From the NCBI GenBank assembly GCA_903953895.1, contig CAJBLH010000167.1:1-64000 (forward strand): 64,000 nt of DNA, in the 5' to 3' direction. Shown here one piece after another: positions 47,551 through 57,813 of the stretch (positions within the stretch are counted from its first letter, which is position 1; the number at the start of each line of letters is the position of its first letter). The notes beneath the pieces were generated by a model that worked only from the letters and a program-made list of their open reading frames with translations, was not told the DNA's origin and did no database searches. The translations under genes and the position numbers were made by a program. Source of the DNA: an uncultured Desulfobacteraceae bacterium. GTDB taxonomy: Bacteria > Desulfobacterota > Desulfobacteria > Desulfobacterales > Desulfatirhabdiaceae.

Positions 47551-49014
47551 ATGAAAGAAATAACCACCCAGGAAGCTTTTTCATTCGACGATGTCCTGCT
47601 GATACCCAGCTATTCGGATGTGCTTCCCAAAGATGTTACAACCACCACGTGGCTGACGCGAAATCTGGTGTTGAACATCCCCATCGTCAGTGCCGCCATG
47701 GATACGGTCACGGAATCGCAAACCGCCATCAGCATGGCCAGAGAAGGAGGATTGGGATTCATTCATCGCAACATGAGCATCGAGAGCCAGGTTCTTGAAG
47801 TCGGAAAGGTCAAAAAGTCCGAAAGCGGCATGATTATCGATCCGGTCACCATCCGGCCCGATCAGAATGTTCAGGACGTTCTCAATCTCATGGAAGAATA
47901 CCATATTTCCGGAGTTCCGGTAACCGACGGTGATCGGCTGGTCGGAATTGTCACCAACAGGGATCTTCGCTTTGAGACGGATCTGGACCGATGCATCTCC
48001 GAAGTGATGACCTATAAAAATCTGGTGACAGTTACCGAAGGCATCAATCTGGATGAATCCAAAAAACTGCTTCACGAACACCGGATTGAAAAACTGCTGG
48101 TCGTGGATAAAAACGGCAAACTTACCGGCATGATCACCATCAAAGACATCGAAAAAATCAGGAAATATCCCAATGCCTGCAAGGACAGCAAAGGCAGGCT
48201 TCGCGTGGGGGCGGCCGTCGGTGTCGGACCGGACATGCTGGAACGCACTGAAATGCTCTTGAAGGCCGGTGCAGATGTCATTTTGATCGATACCTCGCAT
48301 GGTCATTCCAAAAATGTCATGGACGCGGTCATAACGTTGAAGAAGACCTTCAGCCATATCGAGCTGATTGCTGGAAATGTGGCCACTGAAAAAGGCGCCG
48401 ATGATCTCATTATAGCCGGAGTTGATGGGGTGAAGATCGGCATCGGACCCGGTTCCATCTGTACCACGCGCATCGTGGCCGGCGCCGGCGTTCCTCAGAT
48501 GACGGCGATCATGAACTGCAAGGATATCTGCAACCGCAAAGGTGTTCCGCTGATTGCAGACGGCGGCATCAAGTTTTCCGGTGATGTAACCAAAGCCATC
48601 GGCGCCGGCGCTCATGTGGTGATGATCGGCGGTCTTTTTGCCGGAACCGAGGAAAGTCCAGGAGAATCGATTTTTTTCCAGGGTAGAAGCTATAAGGTGT
48701 ACCGCGGTATGGGATCGCTGGAAGCCATGAAAAAAGGCAGCAAGGACCGCTATTACCAGACCGAGCAGGAATCGGACGATAAGCTTGTTCCCGAAGGAAT
48801 CGTGGGACGGGTGCCTTACCGGGGTACGCTTTCCGCCAACATTTTTCAACTCATCGGCGGACTCAAGGCAGGCATGGGGTATGCTGGATGCCGATCCATT
48901 GCAGAGTTGAGAGAAAAGGCGACGTTTATCCGCATCAGCGCCGCAGGACTCAGGGAAAGCCATGTCCATGACGTGATCATTACCAAGGAAGCACCGAATT
49001 ATCGGTTGGATTAA
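47551..49014 (+). CDS. guaB: IMP dehydrogenase
   Basis: 487 residues. The catalytic loop [20 protein letters not shown] carries the nucleophile Cys, with [14 protein letters not shown] and [16 protein letters not shown] for IMP binding, and two CBS repeats between about residues 95 and 205 ([20 protein letters not shown]). It oxidises IMP to XMP with NAD, the first step to GMP. GGAGG lies 7 bp upstream of ATG 47551. It is upstream of dnaE with an 80-bp gap. Confidence 0.97.
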   Translation: MKEITTQEAFSFDDVLLIPSYSDVLPKDVTTTTWLTRNLVLNIPIVSAAMDTVTESQTAISMAREGGLGFIHRNMSIESQVLEVGKVKKSESGMIIDPVTIRPDQNVQDVLNLMEEYHISGVPVTDGDRLVGIVTNRDLRFETDLDRCISEVMTYKNLVTVTEGINLDESKKLLHEHRIEKLLVVDKNGKLTGMITIKDIEKIRKYPNACKDSKGRLRVGAAVGVGPDMLERTEMLLKAGADVILIDTSHGHSKNVMDAVITLKKTFSHIELIAGNVATEKGADDLIIAGVDGVKIGIGPGSICTTRIVAGAGVPQMTAIMNCKDICNRKGVPLIADGGIKFSGDVTKAIGAGAHVVMIGGLFAGTEESPGESIFFQGRSYKVYRGMGSLEAMKKGSKDRYYQTEQESDDKLVPEGIVGRVPYRGTLSANIFQLIGGLKAGMGYAGCRSIAELREKATFIRISAAGLRESHVHDVIITKEAPNYRLD

Positions 49015-49094
49015 AACAGAAAAAGAATGGCACAGGTATCAGAGGGCAGGTAAAGAAGCCTTGGCGCCTGATACAGTTCCTTTTGAAGGATATA

Positions 49095-52000
49095 ATGACA
49101 GATTTCGTGCATCTTCACGTTCATACCCAGTACAGCCTTCTGGATGGGGCCATACGAATAGAACCACTCTTAGAGCGGGTGAAAACCTATGGCATGGACA
49201 GTGTGGCCATCACCGACCATGGGACCATGTTCGGGACGGTCGAGTTTTATGAAAAAGCCCGTAAAGCCAGCATCAAACCGGTCATCGGGTGTGAATGCTA
49301 TATTGCACCGCGCTCCATTGCCGATAAAACAGCTCAGGACAATAAAGAACTTTCCCATATCATCTTGCTGGCCGAAAACGAAGATGGGTACCGGAACCTC
49401 TGCAAACTGGCCACCATTGCGCAGCTTGAGGGTTTTTACTATAAACCCAGAATCGACAAGGACATTCTAAAGGATCACACAAAGGGGCTCATCGCCCTTT
49501 CCGCCTGCCTACACGGTGAAATTCCCCGACGCATCAAAGACGGGCGGCAGGAGGCTGCGGATGAAGCCGCCAGGTTTTATCTCCGCCTCTTCGGAGAGGG
49601 TAATTTTTTCCTGGAGGTTCAAAACAATGGGATCGACATCCAGGACCATGTCAATCAGACCCTGCTGGATATGAGCCGGCGGCTGTCCATTCCGATGGTT
49701 GCGACCAATGACTGTCATTACCTGGATCAAGATGATGTCCTTGCTCATGATGTGCTGCTGTGTATTCAGACTGGAAAAACGATTCATGATGCAGAGCGAT
49801 TCAAATTCCGGACAGACCAGCTCTATTTCAAATCCAGGGATGAAATGGTCGCGGATTTCAAATCCTATCCCGGCGCTCTTGCAAATACAGTGGACATTGC
49901 CAAGCGATGCAATCTGGAATTTGATTTTAAGACATTCCATTTCCCCAAATATGAATCCGAGAGCGACCGTTCCGCAGACGATATTTTCGATGAAAAGACC
50001 CGAAAAGGATATGCCAGGGTGTGGCGCCAGATCCAAAAAAAACATCCGGCTCAGGATGAAAAGCCCTACCAGGATCGTCTGGAATATGAAATCGCCGCGA
50101 TCAAGGAGATGGGATTTCCCAGCTACTTTTTGATTGTCGCGGATTTTATCCAGTACGCCAAAGAGCATCAGGTGCCTGTGGGGCCGGGCCGAGGGTCCGC
50201 AGCCGGAAGCCTGGTGGCCTTTTCTTTGGGGATCACCGATCTGGATCCTTTGGAACACGGACTGATATTTGAGCGTTTCCTGAATCCTGGCCGGAAAAGC
50301 ATGCCGGATATTGATGTGGACTTCTGTATCAACGGCCGGGAGCAGGTTTATAAATATGTAGTGGACCGTTATGGCGGCGGTGACTATGTCAGTCAGATCA
50401 TTACCTTTGGAAGAATGAAGACCCGGGCTGTAATCCGGGATGTGGGACGAGCCCTGGATATTCCCCTGCGCGAGGTAGACGCCATCGCCAAATTGGTTCC
50501 GGATGTACTCAACATCAGCCTGGAGGAGGCGATTAAACAGGAGCCGAAACTCGCGGAACTGATGGAAACCAAGTCGGAAATCAAAAATCTCATCGCTATA
50601 TGCAGGGTTCTGGAAGGACTTCCCCGTCACGCCTCGACCCATGCTGCGGGAGTGGTCATCGGAGATCGGCCCCTGGTGGATTACCTGCCCATGTACCGGG
50701 GGAAAAAGGGGGAAGTCGTCACCCAGTTCGATATGAAGTGCGTAGAGAAAATCGGCCTTGTCAAGTTTGATTTTCTGGGGCTTCGAAACCTTACGGTCAT
50801 TGCCAGTGCGCTTCAAATGATCAGGGAGCAGGGCAAAACGCCTCCGGACCTTTTGGATCTGGATTTTTCCGATCCCGAAACCTATCGCCTGCTGGCTTCC
50901 GGGGATACTACCGGCGTCTTTCAGTTGGAAAGCTCCGGCATGAAAGATCTGCTCGTTCGACTGAAGCCGGAATGCTTTGACGATGTGACGGCCCTGGTGG
51001 CGCTATATCGTCCGGGGCCTCTGGGAAGCGGCATGGTGGATGATTTTGTTGATCGCAAGCATGGCCGGAAAAACGTGGAGTATTTGGTACCTGAGCTGGC
51101 GCCAGTATTGCGGGAAACTTATGGTGTCATCGTTTATCAGGAACAGGTCATGAAGATTGCGGCCGAGCTGGCCAATTACACCATGTCCGAAGCAGATGAC
51201 CTGCGAAAAGCCATGGGAAAAAAGATTGCCGAAATCATGGCCAAACACCGGGACCGTTTTGTTCAGGGGGCTCAAGAAAATGGCATCCCCAAAGACAAGG
51301 CCAGCCAGCTCTTTGACCTGATGGAAAAATTCGGTGAATATGGATTCAATAAATCCCACAGTGCCGCCTATGCACTGATCGCCTATCAGACCGCTTATCT
51401 AAAGGCCCATTACCCGGTTGAGCTTCTGGCGGCGCTGCTGACCAACGAAATGAACTCTTCGGACGGTGTTGTCAAATACATTGCAGAATGTCGCAGCCAT
51501 GATATCGAAGTGCTGCCTCCGGATATCAATGAAAGCCAAAAAAACTTCACGGTAACTGAGGCGAAAATCCGGTTCGGCCTGATTGCCGTCAAGAATGTTG
51601 GCGAAGCAGCCATTGATGGCATCATCGCGGAACGCAAAAACGGCAGGTTTATATCCATATATGACTTTTGCGAGCGGGTGGAGCTGAAAAAAGTCAACAA
51701 ACGGGTGATCGAGAGTCTGATCAAATGCGGAGCCTTCGATTCAACCGGCGCTGGGCGTGCTCAGCTCATGGCCGTTATCGAGGATGCCGTCGATTACGGG
51801 CAACTGGTCCACCGAAAGCGCTCGGATACACAGATGAGCCTTTTCGGCGATAGCACCGGCAAAGAGCAAAAAATCGGTCATTCTCCGCTTCCCGATATTA
51901 CGGAATGGGATCAGAAGCAGCGTCTCCTTCTCGAGAAAGAAACCCTGGGGTTTTACATTACCGGCCATCCCTTGCAGGGATTTGAGGATATTCTGGATAA

Positions 52001-52607
52001 GTTTGCGACAGTAGACTCACTTTCTCTTTCAGACAAATCCGATGGTCAGATCATTCGCATCGGCGGCATCGTCCGAAGCGTTAAAGTGATTAAAACCCGG
52101 CGAGATGAACTGATGGCCTTCGTTACCCTGGAAGATATGAACGGTAGTGTCGAGATCACGGTTTTTTCAAATCTGTATGCGACTGTCAGCGACCTCTTGT
52201 CCGGCGATGTCGCTGTCATGGTTCAAGGAGAAGTTCAAAAAGATGAAAACGCAGTCAAGATTCTGGCGGAAGCTCTTATCCCTATTGAAAAATCCGAGGA
52301 AACCTGGGCGGCGACCCTTCATATAAATCTGGATCTGTCCCGGGTTCAGCGGGAGACCCTGATCAAGCTTCGGGAGGTGATAAACAACCATCCCGGAACC
52401 TGTCCGGCGATGCTGCGTCTGAATAGTCCCGATCACGCCCAGATCATTGTTTCCCTTCCTGAACATTTGAAAATAAAGGCCGGAAGCAGGCTCAAACGCG
52501 ATATCGACGCGCTTCTGGGGTATCCTGCTGTGCAGACGGATTGCAGCCCGGCCGTATCCTCGGCACGATCCAAAGATGGTTATCATAATCGAAAAGGGAC
52601 AACCTGA
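49095..52607 (+). CDS. dnaE: DNA polymerase III subunit alpha
   Basis: 1170 residues from ATG 49095 (GAAGGA upstream; a TTG 12 bp earlier is less likely). The N-terminal PHP domain starts FVHLHVHTQYSLLDGAIR, the polymerase active site has PDIDVDFC with its catalytic Asp pair, VGPGRGSAAGSLVAF is the standard palm motif, and EYGFNKSHSAAYALIAYQTA and a C-terminal OB-fold (IIRIGGIVRSVKVIKTRRDELMAFVTLED) follow. It is the replicative polymerase. The TGA is 1 bp before the next start. Confidence 0.97.
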   Translation: MTDFVHLHVHTQYSLLDGAIRIEPLLERVKTYGMDSVAITDHGTMFGTVEFYEKARKASIKPVIGCECYIAPRSIADKTAQDNKELSHIILLAENEDGYRNLCKLATIAQLEGFYYKPRIDKDILKDHTKGLIALSACLHGEIPRRIKDGRQEAADEAARFYLRLFGEGNFFLEVQNNGIDIQDHVNQTLLDMSRRLSIPMVATNDCHYLDQDDVLAHDVLLCIQTGKTIHDAERFKFRTDQLYFKSRDEMVADFKSYPGALANTVDIAKRCNLEFDFKTFHFPKYESESDRSADDIFDEKTRKGYARVWRQIQKKHPAQDEKPYQDRLEYEIAAIKEMGFPSYFLIVADFIQYAKEHQVPVGPGRGSAAGSLVAFSLGITDLDPLEHGLIFERFLNPGRKSMPDIDVDFCINGREQVYKYVVDRYGGGDYVSQIITFGRMKTRAVIRDVGRALDIPLREVDAIAKLVPDVLNISLEEAIKQEPKLAELMETKSEIKNLIAICRVLEGLPRHASTHAAGVVIGDRPLVDYLPMYRGKKGEVVTQFDMKCVEKIGLVKFDFLGLRNLTVIASALQMIREQGKTPPDLLDLDFSDPETYRLLASGDTTGVFQLESSGMKDLLVRLKPECFDDVTALVALYRPGPLGSGMVDDFVDRKHGRKNVEYLVPELAPVLRETYGVIVYQEQVMKIAAELANYTMSEADDLRKAMGKKIAEIMAKHRDRFVQGAQENGIPKDKASQLFDLMEKFGEYGFNKSHSAAYALIAYQTAYLKAHYPVELLAALLTNEMNSSDGVVKYIAECRSHDIEVLPPDINESQKNFTVTEAKIRFGLIAVKNVGEAAIDGIIAERKNGRFISIYDFCERVELKKVNKRVIESLIKCGAFDSTGAGRAQLMAVIEDAVDYGQLVHRKRSDTQMSLFGDSTGKEQKIGHSPLPDITEWDQKQRLLLEKETLGFYITGHPLQGFEDILDKFATVDSLSLSDKSDGQIIRIGGIVRSVKVIKTRRDELMAFVTLEDMNGSVEITVFSNLYATVSDLLSGDVAVMVQGEVQKDENAVKILAEALIPIEKSEETWAATLHINLDLSRVQRETLIKLREVINNHPGTCPAMLRLNSPDHAQIIVSLPEHLKIKAGSRLKRDIDALLGYPAVQTDCSPAVSSARSKDGYHNRKGTT

Positions 52608-52608
52608 A

Positions 52609-53988
52609 ATGACTTCTTCTGATCTCCCTGTCTATCCGGTGCTTCTTGCTGGTGGTTCCGGAACACGACTCTGGCCGGTGTCCCGGGAATTGTATCCCAA
52701 GCAGCTTGTCCGCTTTATCGGTAGCGATTCCCTGATTCAGAGCACCCTCAAGCGCCTTTCGCCGGTTCTGGACAGCCATAACGTCAAAATTGTCTGCGGC
52801 GCCGAGCATTCCGTAGAAATATCCAGACACATCGAATCCATCGGCATCCGCGCTGATGGAAATGTGATCAGCGAGCCATGCGGACGCAATACGGCGCCCG
52901 CGGTTCTTTTGGCGCTCTTTGACATTCTCCGCACCGAATCCGATGCTATTCTCTGTATTTTTCCTGCGGATCATGTGATTCAGGATGTGGACAGTTTCCA
53001 TGTCAAGCTGGCGTCCGCCATCCGTCTGGCGGCAGCGGATTACATCGTTACCTTTGGAATCCAGCCGGGATATCCGGAAACCGGTTACGGCTATATCGAA
53101 GGTCGGAGTCTGATTTCCGAAGGGGCGCTTTCCATAGGCCGTTTTGTGGAAAAACCCGATATTCAGACGGCCGGACATTATGTTCAGGCAGGCAATTATT
53201 TCTGGAACAGTGGGATGTTCGCTTTTAAAGCATCTGTGATGGCGGAAGAATTCAAAACGTTTCAACCGTATCTCTATTACCAGCTAAAAACCCTTGTGGC
53301 AGCTTCAGATGCCCTATCGATCGAAGACTATCAAGTGCTTCCCAATATTTCCATAGACGTTGCCGTCATGGAAAAAACGCTTAAGGGTGCGGTATTGCCT
53401 TCAGATTTCGGCTGGAGTGATATCGGATCCTGGAAATCGCTGTATGATTTTCTGCCCAAGGATGAAAATCAGAATGTTTTCCATGGAGATGTTATCAGCA
53501 ATGCGTCCCATCACTGTTTTGTCATGGGCCACGAGCGGTTGATCGCCGCCAATCACCTAAACAATGTGGTGATTGTGGAAACCCCGGATTCGGTTTTTGT
53601 CTCGGATATTGAAAACAGCCGCGACGTCAAATCCATAGTAAGCACCCTCAAGGAAAAGGGCCGCTGGGAGTATCAGCAGCACACCACGGCATCCAAGCCG
53701 TGGGGAAGTTTGACTTCTCTGGAAACAAAAGACCATTATCGGGTTGGCCGAATGATCGTATATCCGGGATCAACGGTTACCATTAAGACGAACCCAGCGG
53801 CAGCCAGAACCCTCGTTGTTGTAGCCGGTACAGCCGACATAACGGTCGGGTTGAAACGTCGGATGCTTCAAACCGGTGAATCCCTGTACCTTGCGCCGGA
53901 AAACCACGCGGTCATTGAAAATGGCAGTAATGATCCGCTGGTTATCATCCAAATAGCGACGGCAACCTTTTTTTCAACCGAGGTGTAA
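52609..53988 (+). CDS. manC: Mannose-1-phosphate guanylyltransferase (ManC type) with decayed isomerase domain
   Basis: 459 residues from ATG 52609 (AAAAGGGA upstream). The nucleotidyltransferase part is complete: LAGGSGTRLWPVSRELYPKQ, EPCGRNTAPAVLLA, FPADHVI, FVEKPD, WNSGMFAFK, GWSDIGSW. The C-terminal cupin starts KPWGSLTSLETKDHYRVGRM, but the metal-binding Q-x-H-x-x-R-x-E-H segment of phosphomannose isomerase is replaced by IKTNPAAARTLVVV, so isomerase activity is probably lost. It supplies GDP-mannose for surface polysaccharide. An aminotransferase gene overlaps its stop by one base. Confidence 0.9.
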   Translation: MTSSDLPVYPVLLAGGSGTRLWPVSRELYPKQLVRFIGSDSLIQSTLKRLSPVLDSHNVKIVCGAEHSVEISRHIESIGIRADGNVISEPCGRNTAPAVLLALFDILRTESDAILCIFPADHVIQDVDSFHVKLASAIRLAAADYIVTFGIQPGYPETGYGYIEGRSLISEGALSIGRFVEKPDIQTAGHYVQAGNYFWNSGMFAFKASVMAEEFKTFQPYLYYQLKTLVAASDALSIEDYQVLPNISIDVAVMEKTLKGAVLPSDFGWSDIGSWKSLYDFLPKDENQNVFHGDVISNASHHCFVMGHERLIAANHLNNVVIVETPDSVFVSDIENSRDVKSIVSTLKEKGRWEYQQHTTASKPWGSLTSLETKDHYRVGRMIVYPGSTVTIKTNPAAARTLVVVAGTADITVGLKRRMLQTGESLYLAPENHAVIENGSNDPLVIIQIATATFFSTEV

Positions 53989-55124
53989 TGAAAGTTCCTC
54001 TTCTGGATTTAAAAAAACAATATCAACTGATCAGGCAGGATATTCTCAGGATCACGGAAGACATCTATGACAGCCAGTATTTTATTCTTGGGCCCCATGT
54101 TGAAACTTTGGAAAAACAAGTGGCTCAGTACTGCCATGCGGCCTATACCACCGGTGTGTCTTCGGGAACGGACGCCCTGATCATCGCCTTGATGGCATCC
54201 GGAATCACCGCAGGGGATATTGTCATTACAACGCCGTATACTTTTTTTGCGACCGCAGGTTCGATTTCCCGTGTGGGAGCACGACCTTGTTTCGTTGATA
54301 TCAATCCGGAAACTTACAACATTTCTCCAGATGGCATCTTATCCGCCATTGCACGGTTGAGTCCTGCAGAAAGAACTCGTTTGAAGGCCATCGTTCCAGT
54401 GCATCTTTACGGCCAGTGTGCGGATATGTTCCCGATTCTTGATATCGCCAGAGAATACCGTTTGATGGTGATCGAAGATGCGGCTCAGGCCATTGGTAGC
54501 GAATACAAGGGCAGAAGGGCAGGTGAAATGGGTGATTTTGGATGTTTTTCCTTTTTCCCATCCAAAAATCTAGGGGCATTTGGAGATGGCGGCATGGTCA
54601 CCACGCAGTCTAAATCTGCTCATGACACTCTGGTCATGCTCAGAAATCACGGCTCCCACCCCAAGTATTATCATCGATTGATTGGCGGTAATTTTCGACT
54701 GGATGCGCTGCAGGCAGCTATCGTATCTGTCAAGATGACATATCTGGATCAATGGACCCAAATGCGTCAGGAGCATGCGGCGACCTACCGCAGTCTGTTT
54801 TCACTGTACGGTTTGGAGGAGCGTGTCGTGCTGCCCGTTGAAAGAGAAAACAGGCACACGTTCAATCAATATATTATCCGTGTGGCTGATAAAAGAGATG
54901 AACTTCGGGCGTTTTTGCAGGAATCGGAGATTGGAAACGAAGTATATTATCCGGTACCGCTTCATCTTCAGGAATGTTTTTCTTTTTTGGGTTACCAGCA
55001 AGGAGATTTTCCGGAAGCCGAACGTGCGGCCCATCAGACATTGGCCATTCCTGTCTATCCGGAACTGACGGAAGAACAGCAGGAATATGTCGTAGACAGA
55101 ATTCGGTTTTTCATGCAGAAATAA
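53988..55124 (+). CDS. DegT/DnrJ/EryC1/StrS-family aminotransferase
   Basis: 378 residues. LLDLKKQYQLIRQDILRITEDI is a typical opening. GVSSGTDALIIALMASGI, TTPYTFFATAGSISRVGARPCFVDI, VIEDAAQAIGSEYKGRRAGEMG and FSFFPSKNLGAFGDGG (with the PLP-binding Lys) are present. It adds an amino group to a nucleotide sugar. Its start overlaps the manC stop (TAATG), so it shares the message and probably builds the same polysaccharide. Confidence 0.92.
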   Translation: MKVPLLDLKKQYQLIRQDILRITEDIYDSQYFILGPHVETLEKQVAQYCHAAYTTGVSSGTDALIIALMASGITAGDIVITTPYTFFATAGSISRVGARPCFVDINPETYNISPDGILSAIARLSPAERTRLKAIVPVHLYGQCADMFPILDIAREYRLMVIEDAAQAIGSEYKGRRAGEMGDFGCFSFFPSKNLGAFGDGGMVTTQSKSAHDTLVMLRNHGSHPKYYHRLIGGNFRLDALQAAIVSVKMTYLDQWTQMRQEHAATYRSLFSLYGLEERVVLPVERENRHTFNQYIIRVADKRDELRAFLQESEIGNEVYYPVPLHLQECFSFLGYQQGDFPEAERAAHQTLAIPVYPELTEEQQEYVVDRIRFFMQK

Positions 55125-55193
55125 GAAGTAGAATGCGGTCGGGAGGAACTTCCGATTATCCTTCAATCTTTATCAAGGCGGTGGAGGAAGATT

Positions 55194-55976
55194 ATGCCAG
55201 AAAGAATTTCGCGCGATACATTCAGAGATAAGAGAGGTACTGAAACTGAACAGGTTCCGGATGAAGATTATTCTCCGGAAGATGCCTATTCTCCTTGGAA
55301 AAAAGGGAATGTCGAGAGTTTTATGTCCAATCTGAGTAAAAGCAGTGGACTGCTCCTGGTCATTATTGGTGCCGGTGTTTTCGTTCTGATTGCTTTTTTC
55401 GTATTTTTGCCCATGCTGCGAAGTCCGGCTGACACCAAGCCGCAGAACACCGAGATGGAAGCAAAATTGAAAAAAATGGAAGGCAAGCTGCTGGAGATGG
55501 AACAAAATTATCATAAAGTTGCGCAATTAGCCCTCCAGGATGACAAAATTGAGCAGATATCCGCAAGGCTCGATAAACTGGGTACGTCCACCACACAGCG
55601 GCTGGATCAGATGACAAAGGAACTCGAAGCATTACATAAACAACCTGCTGCACCTAAAACTGAATCCGCACCGAAGCCACCGCCTGCTCAGGCTAAAACA
55701 GAATCTGCTCCAAAACAGCCCACAGCTCCGAAAACGGAGTCTGCGCCAAAGCAACCCGCTGCAGCCAAATCAGAGACTCCCAGCCCCGCCAAACCAACTG
55801 AAACACCGGAAAAAAAGGCGACGACCGAGAAATATCATGAAGTGAAACCCCTGGAGACATTGTATGGTATCGGCAAGACCTACGGGCTGACGGTCGATGA
55901 ACTAAAGCGGTTAAACAACATGGCCCCAACAGACAATACCGTTCGTACGGGTCAGAAACTCAAAGTCAGCAATTGA
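55194..55976 (+). CDS. Membrane-anchored LysM-domain protein
   Basis: 260 residues. A short cytoplasmic N-terminus is followed by one membrane segment (GLLLVIIGAGVFVLIAFFVFLPML, about residues 50-73), a coiled coil, a repetitive Lys/Thr/Glu/Ser/Ala/Pro linker (APKTESAPK repeats) and a C-terminal LysM domain (YHEVKPLETLYGIGKTYGLT to GQKLKV). LysM binds peptidoglycan, so it likely spans the periplasm from inner membrane to wall. A GGAGGA site precedes ATG 55194. Specific role unknown. Confidence 0.88.
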   Translation: MPERISRDTFRDKRGTETEQVPDEDYSPEDAYSPWKKGNVESFMSNLSKSSGLLLVIIGAGVFVLIAFFVFLPMLRSPADTKPQNTEMEAKLKKMEGKLLEMEQNYHKVAQLALQDDKIEQISARLDKLGTSTTQRLDQMTKELEALHKQPAAPKTESAPKPPPAQAKTESAPKQPTAPKTESAPKQPAAAKSETPSPAKPTETPEKKATTEKYHEVKPLETLYGIGKTYGLTVDELKRLNNMAPTDNTVRTGQKLKVSN

Positions 55977-56021
55977 TCATTGAACTGTTAAGGGGAAAAC
56001 GCAGTTTGAGACCGTTTCTGT

Positions 56022-56915
56022 TTATTCTTTTTTAACAACCAACCCCACACCTGATAGAAGAAGCATCGCGCCGGCATATCCGAGGAGCGTGGTGCTTTCA
56101 GATGCAAGCCATGGCAGTTGTCGAACGGACAGTATTCCGATAAGAATTAATGTTATCAATGGGTTAAGAACAATGATCGCACTGACCTGGTTGGCTGGAA
56201 GCAATTTGAGCGCCTCACCCAGAGTGCCGTAAGCAATAAGGGTATTGGCGCCCAGAAATATCAATGTCAGCCAATCCGAAAGCCTCAATCCCTGAAATTC
56301 ATGAAAAACCGCCAAGGGGGAAAAGACCAGGGCCGCAACCAGATAAATCAGAAGATTTGTCTGCTGGGGGGTCCAGATTCGCACCAGAAGTTTTTGGCAT
56401 ACTGCAAAAAATGTCCAGGTGATGGCTGCAAAAATGATCCAGAGATTACCGCGCGAGTATTGTTGAGAAGATATGATCAAGTGCTGCAGTTGATCCCAAT
56501 AAAACAGTACAAATCCGGCTGCTGCAATGCCGAAGCCGGATTTCTGTAGCAGGCTCAGGCGTTCTTTGAAATAGACGACACCCACCACCGTCACAAGAAG
56601 CGGAGATATCTGGATCAATATCTGAGCATTGCTGGGCGAGGTCAGGGCAACTCCGCTGGTGAACCCAAGATAGTTGCCTGCCATGGCGATTCCGGCCAGG
56701 ATTCCCAGAATCGGCGGTTTTATCAGGACCTCAAAAAAATGGGGACGCTTGATGAGATAATACCCTGATAGAAATACAAAAGAAAACGTAAACCGGAACC
56801 AGATGATGGTATAGCCGCTGAATCGTTGAAGTGCATATTTCAGCACAATGGCAAGAATGCCCCAGAGTACGGCCGTTATGCTGATCATCAGAAGCCCTTT
56901 TGAGTGATTGGACAT
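56022..56915 (-). CDS. EamA-family (DMT) transporter
   Basis: 297 residues with about ten hydrophobic segments in two EamA repeats, starting LLMISITAVLWGILAIVLKYAL; the second begins RGNLWIIFAAITWTFFAVCQKLL. The family exports or imports amino acids, sugars or metabolites. It lies 11 bp downstream of cbiR on the same strand. The product carries no substrate-specific motif that I recognise. Confidence 0.9.
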   Translation of the reverse strand: MSNHSKGLLMISITAVLWGILAIVLKYALQRFSGYTIIWFRFTFSFVFLSGYYLIKRPHFFEVLIKPPILGILAGIAMAGNYLGFTSGVALTSPSNAQILIQISPLLVTVVGVVYFKERLSLLQKSGFGIAAAGFVLFYWDQLQHLIISSQQYSRGNLWIIFAAITWTFFAVCQKLLVRIWTPQQTNLLIYLVAALVFSPLAVFHEFQGLRLSDWLTLIFLGANTLIAYGTLGEALKLLPANQVSAIIVLNPLITLILIGILSVRQLPWLASESTTLLGYAGAMLLLSGVGLVVKKE

Positions 56916-56926
56916 GAATGTGTTTT

Positions 56927-57718
56927 TTACCTCAAATTTTTTTCCAGAACTGCAAGAGAATTCAGCAGGTGGTTGAATGAAAATACTTCAAGGGATACAG
57001 TCCCCGTAAACTGCTTGAGCACGGAGAATATCTCGTCAAGCTGGTTCTGATTTAAGACTTCAAGAGACAGATGATCTTTTCCATCAGAAACGCCATGTAA
57101 ATGGATCATACGCGTTCGCCCGGCAAAGCGGTGATAGGCGGTTTCGACATTCTGGTGATTCACGATCAGATGTCCCATATCCAGACATATGCTAAGGTCA
57201 AGTCCCTGAAGAATTTGTTCAATCCATTCCAGCGGATAGTCAAGAGTCTCGATGCATAGGGCATGATCCGGCACGCCGGCTTCACTTAATCTGCGGAGGC
57301 AGTCTGAAATCCGGAGCTGCCATGCTCTGTCGCATATTTGTCCGATCTGCGCCTGACGATAAGGCAGATGAAGGATATAGGCAGTCGGCGCAAGAGGCAG
57401 GGTAAGTTCCACAACACGCAGAATGCTTTCAACGAAATTGTCCCGTTCCTTGCGTTCCGGATTTCCCGGATCAAGATCCGACGGCAGGTGTACATTGTAA
57501 GTGAACTGAAACTCTCTTGCCAGGGATTCCAGTTCATGAATCGTTCCAGGTGACGGTAAGGAAGACGGCAGGCTTTCAAAGCACAGCAGTTCGATTTCAT
57601 CCAGGAAGGGCCCCAGTAACTGAACATTGGGAACATAGTCGTCCGGATAAATAAATGACGGTGCGCTGACTTTAAACGCGTATGTGTTTTTAAAGGTTTT
57701 GGGCAGTCGAGGATACAT
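56927..57718 (-). CDS. cbiR: Cobamide-remodelling CbiR-type protein (AP-endonuclease-2 fold)
   Basis: 263 residues from the ATG at 57718 (MYPRLPKTFKNTYAFKVSAP); the frame extends to 57865 across the cbiB end but without a ribosome binding site. FKVSAPSFIYPDDYVPNVQLL and DEIELLCFES match the CbiR opening, followed by NVHLPSDLDPG, CIETLDYPLEW, LDMGHLIV and MIHLHGVSDGKDH with metal-ligand His, Glu and Asp. CbiR cleaves cobamide nucleotide loops to allow rebuilding with another lower ligand. The pair with cbiB supports this call strongly. Confidence 0.78.
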   Translation of the reverse strand: MYPRLPKTFKNTYAFKVSAPSFIYPDDYVPNVQLLGPFLDEIELLCFESLPSSLPSPGTIHELESLAREFQFTYNVHLPSDLDPGNPERKERDNFVESILRVVELTLPLAPTAYILHLPYRQAQIGQICDRAWQLRISDCLRRLSEAGVPDHALCIETLDYPLEWIEQILQGLDLSICLDMGHLIVNHQNVETAYHRFAGRTRMIHLHGVSDGKDHLSLEVLNQNQLDEIFSVLKQFTGTVSLEVFSFNHLLNSLAVLEKNLR

Positions 57719-57813
57719 GAGATAGCCGGCAGCTTTCGTTAGTTGATATGGCAAAGCCCGATGACGGATGAAAGCGGCTGTGCCATTAATATGATAGACG
57801 AAGGGATCAGGGG

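Noticed and set aside
47581-48969. Long minus-strand frame (462 codons) antisense to guaB
   Set aside because: It lies entirely within guaB in a shadow frame, has no ribosome binding site or recognisable motif, and guaB is certain.
49509-50816. Minus-strand frame of 435 codons inside dnaE
   Set aside because: Shadow of dnaE with low-complexity composition typical of antisense frames.
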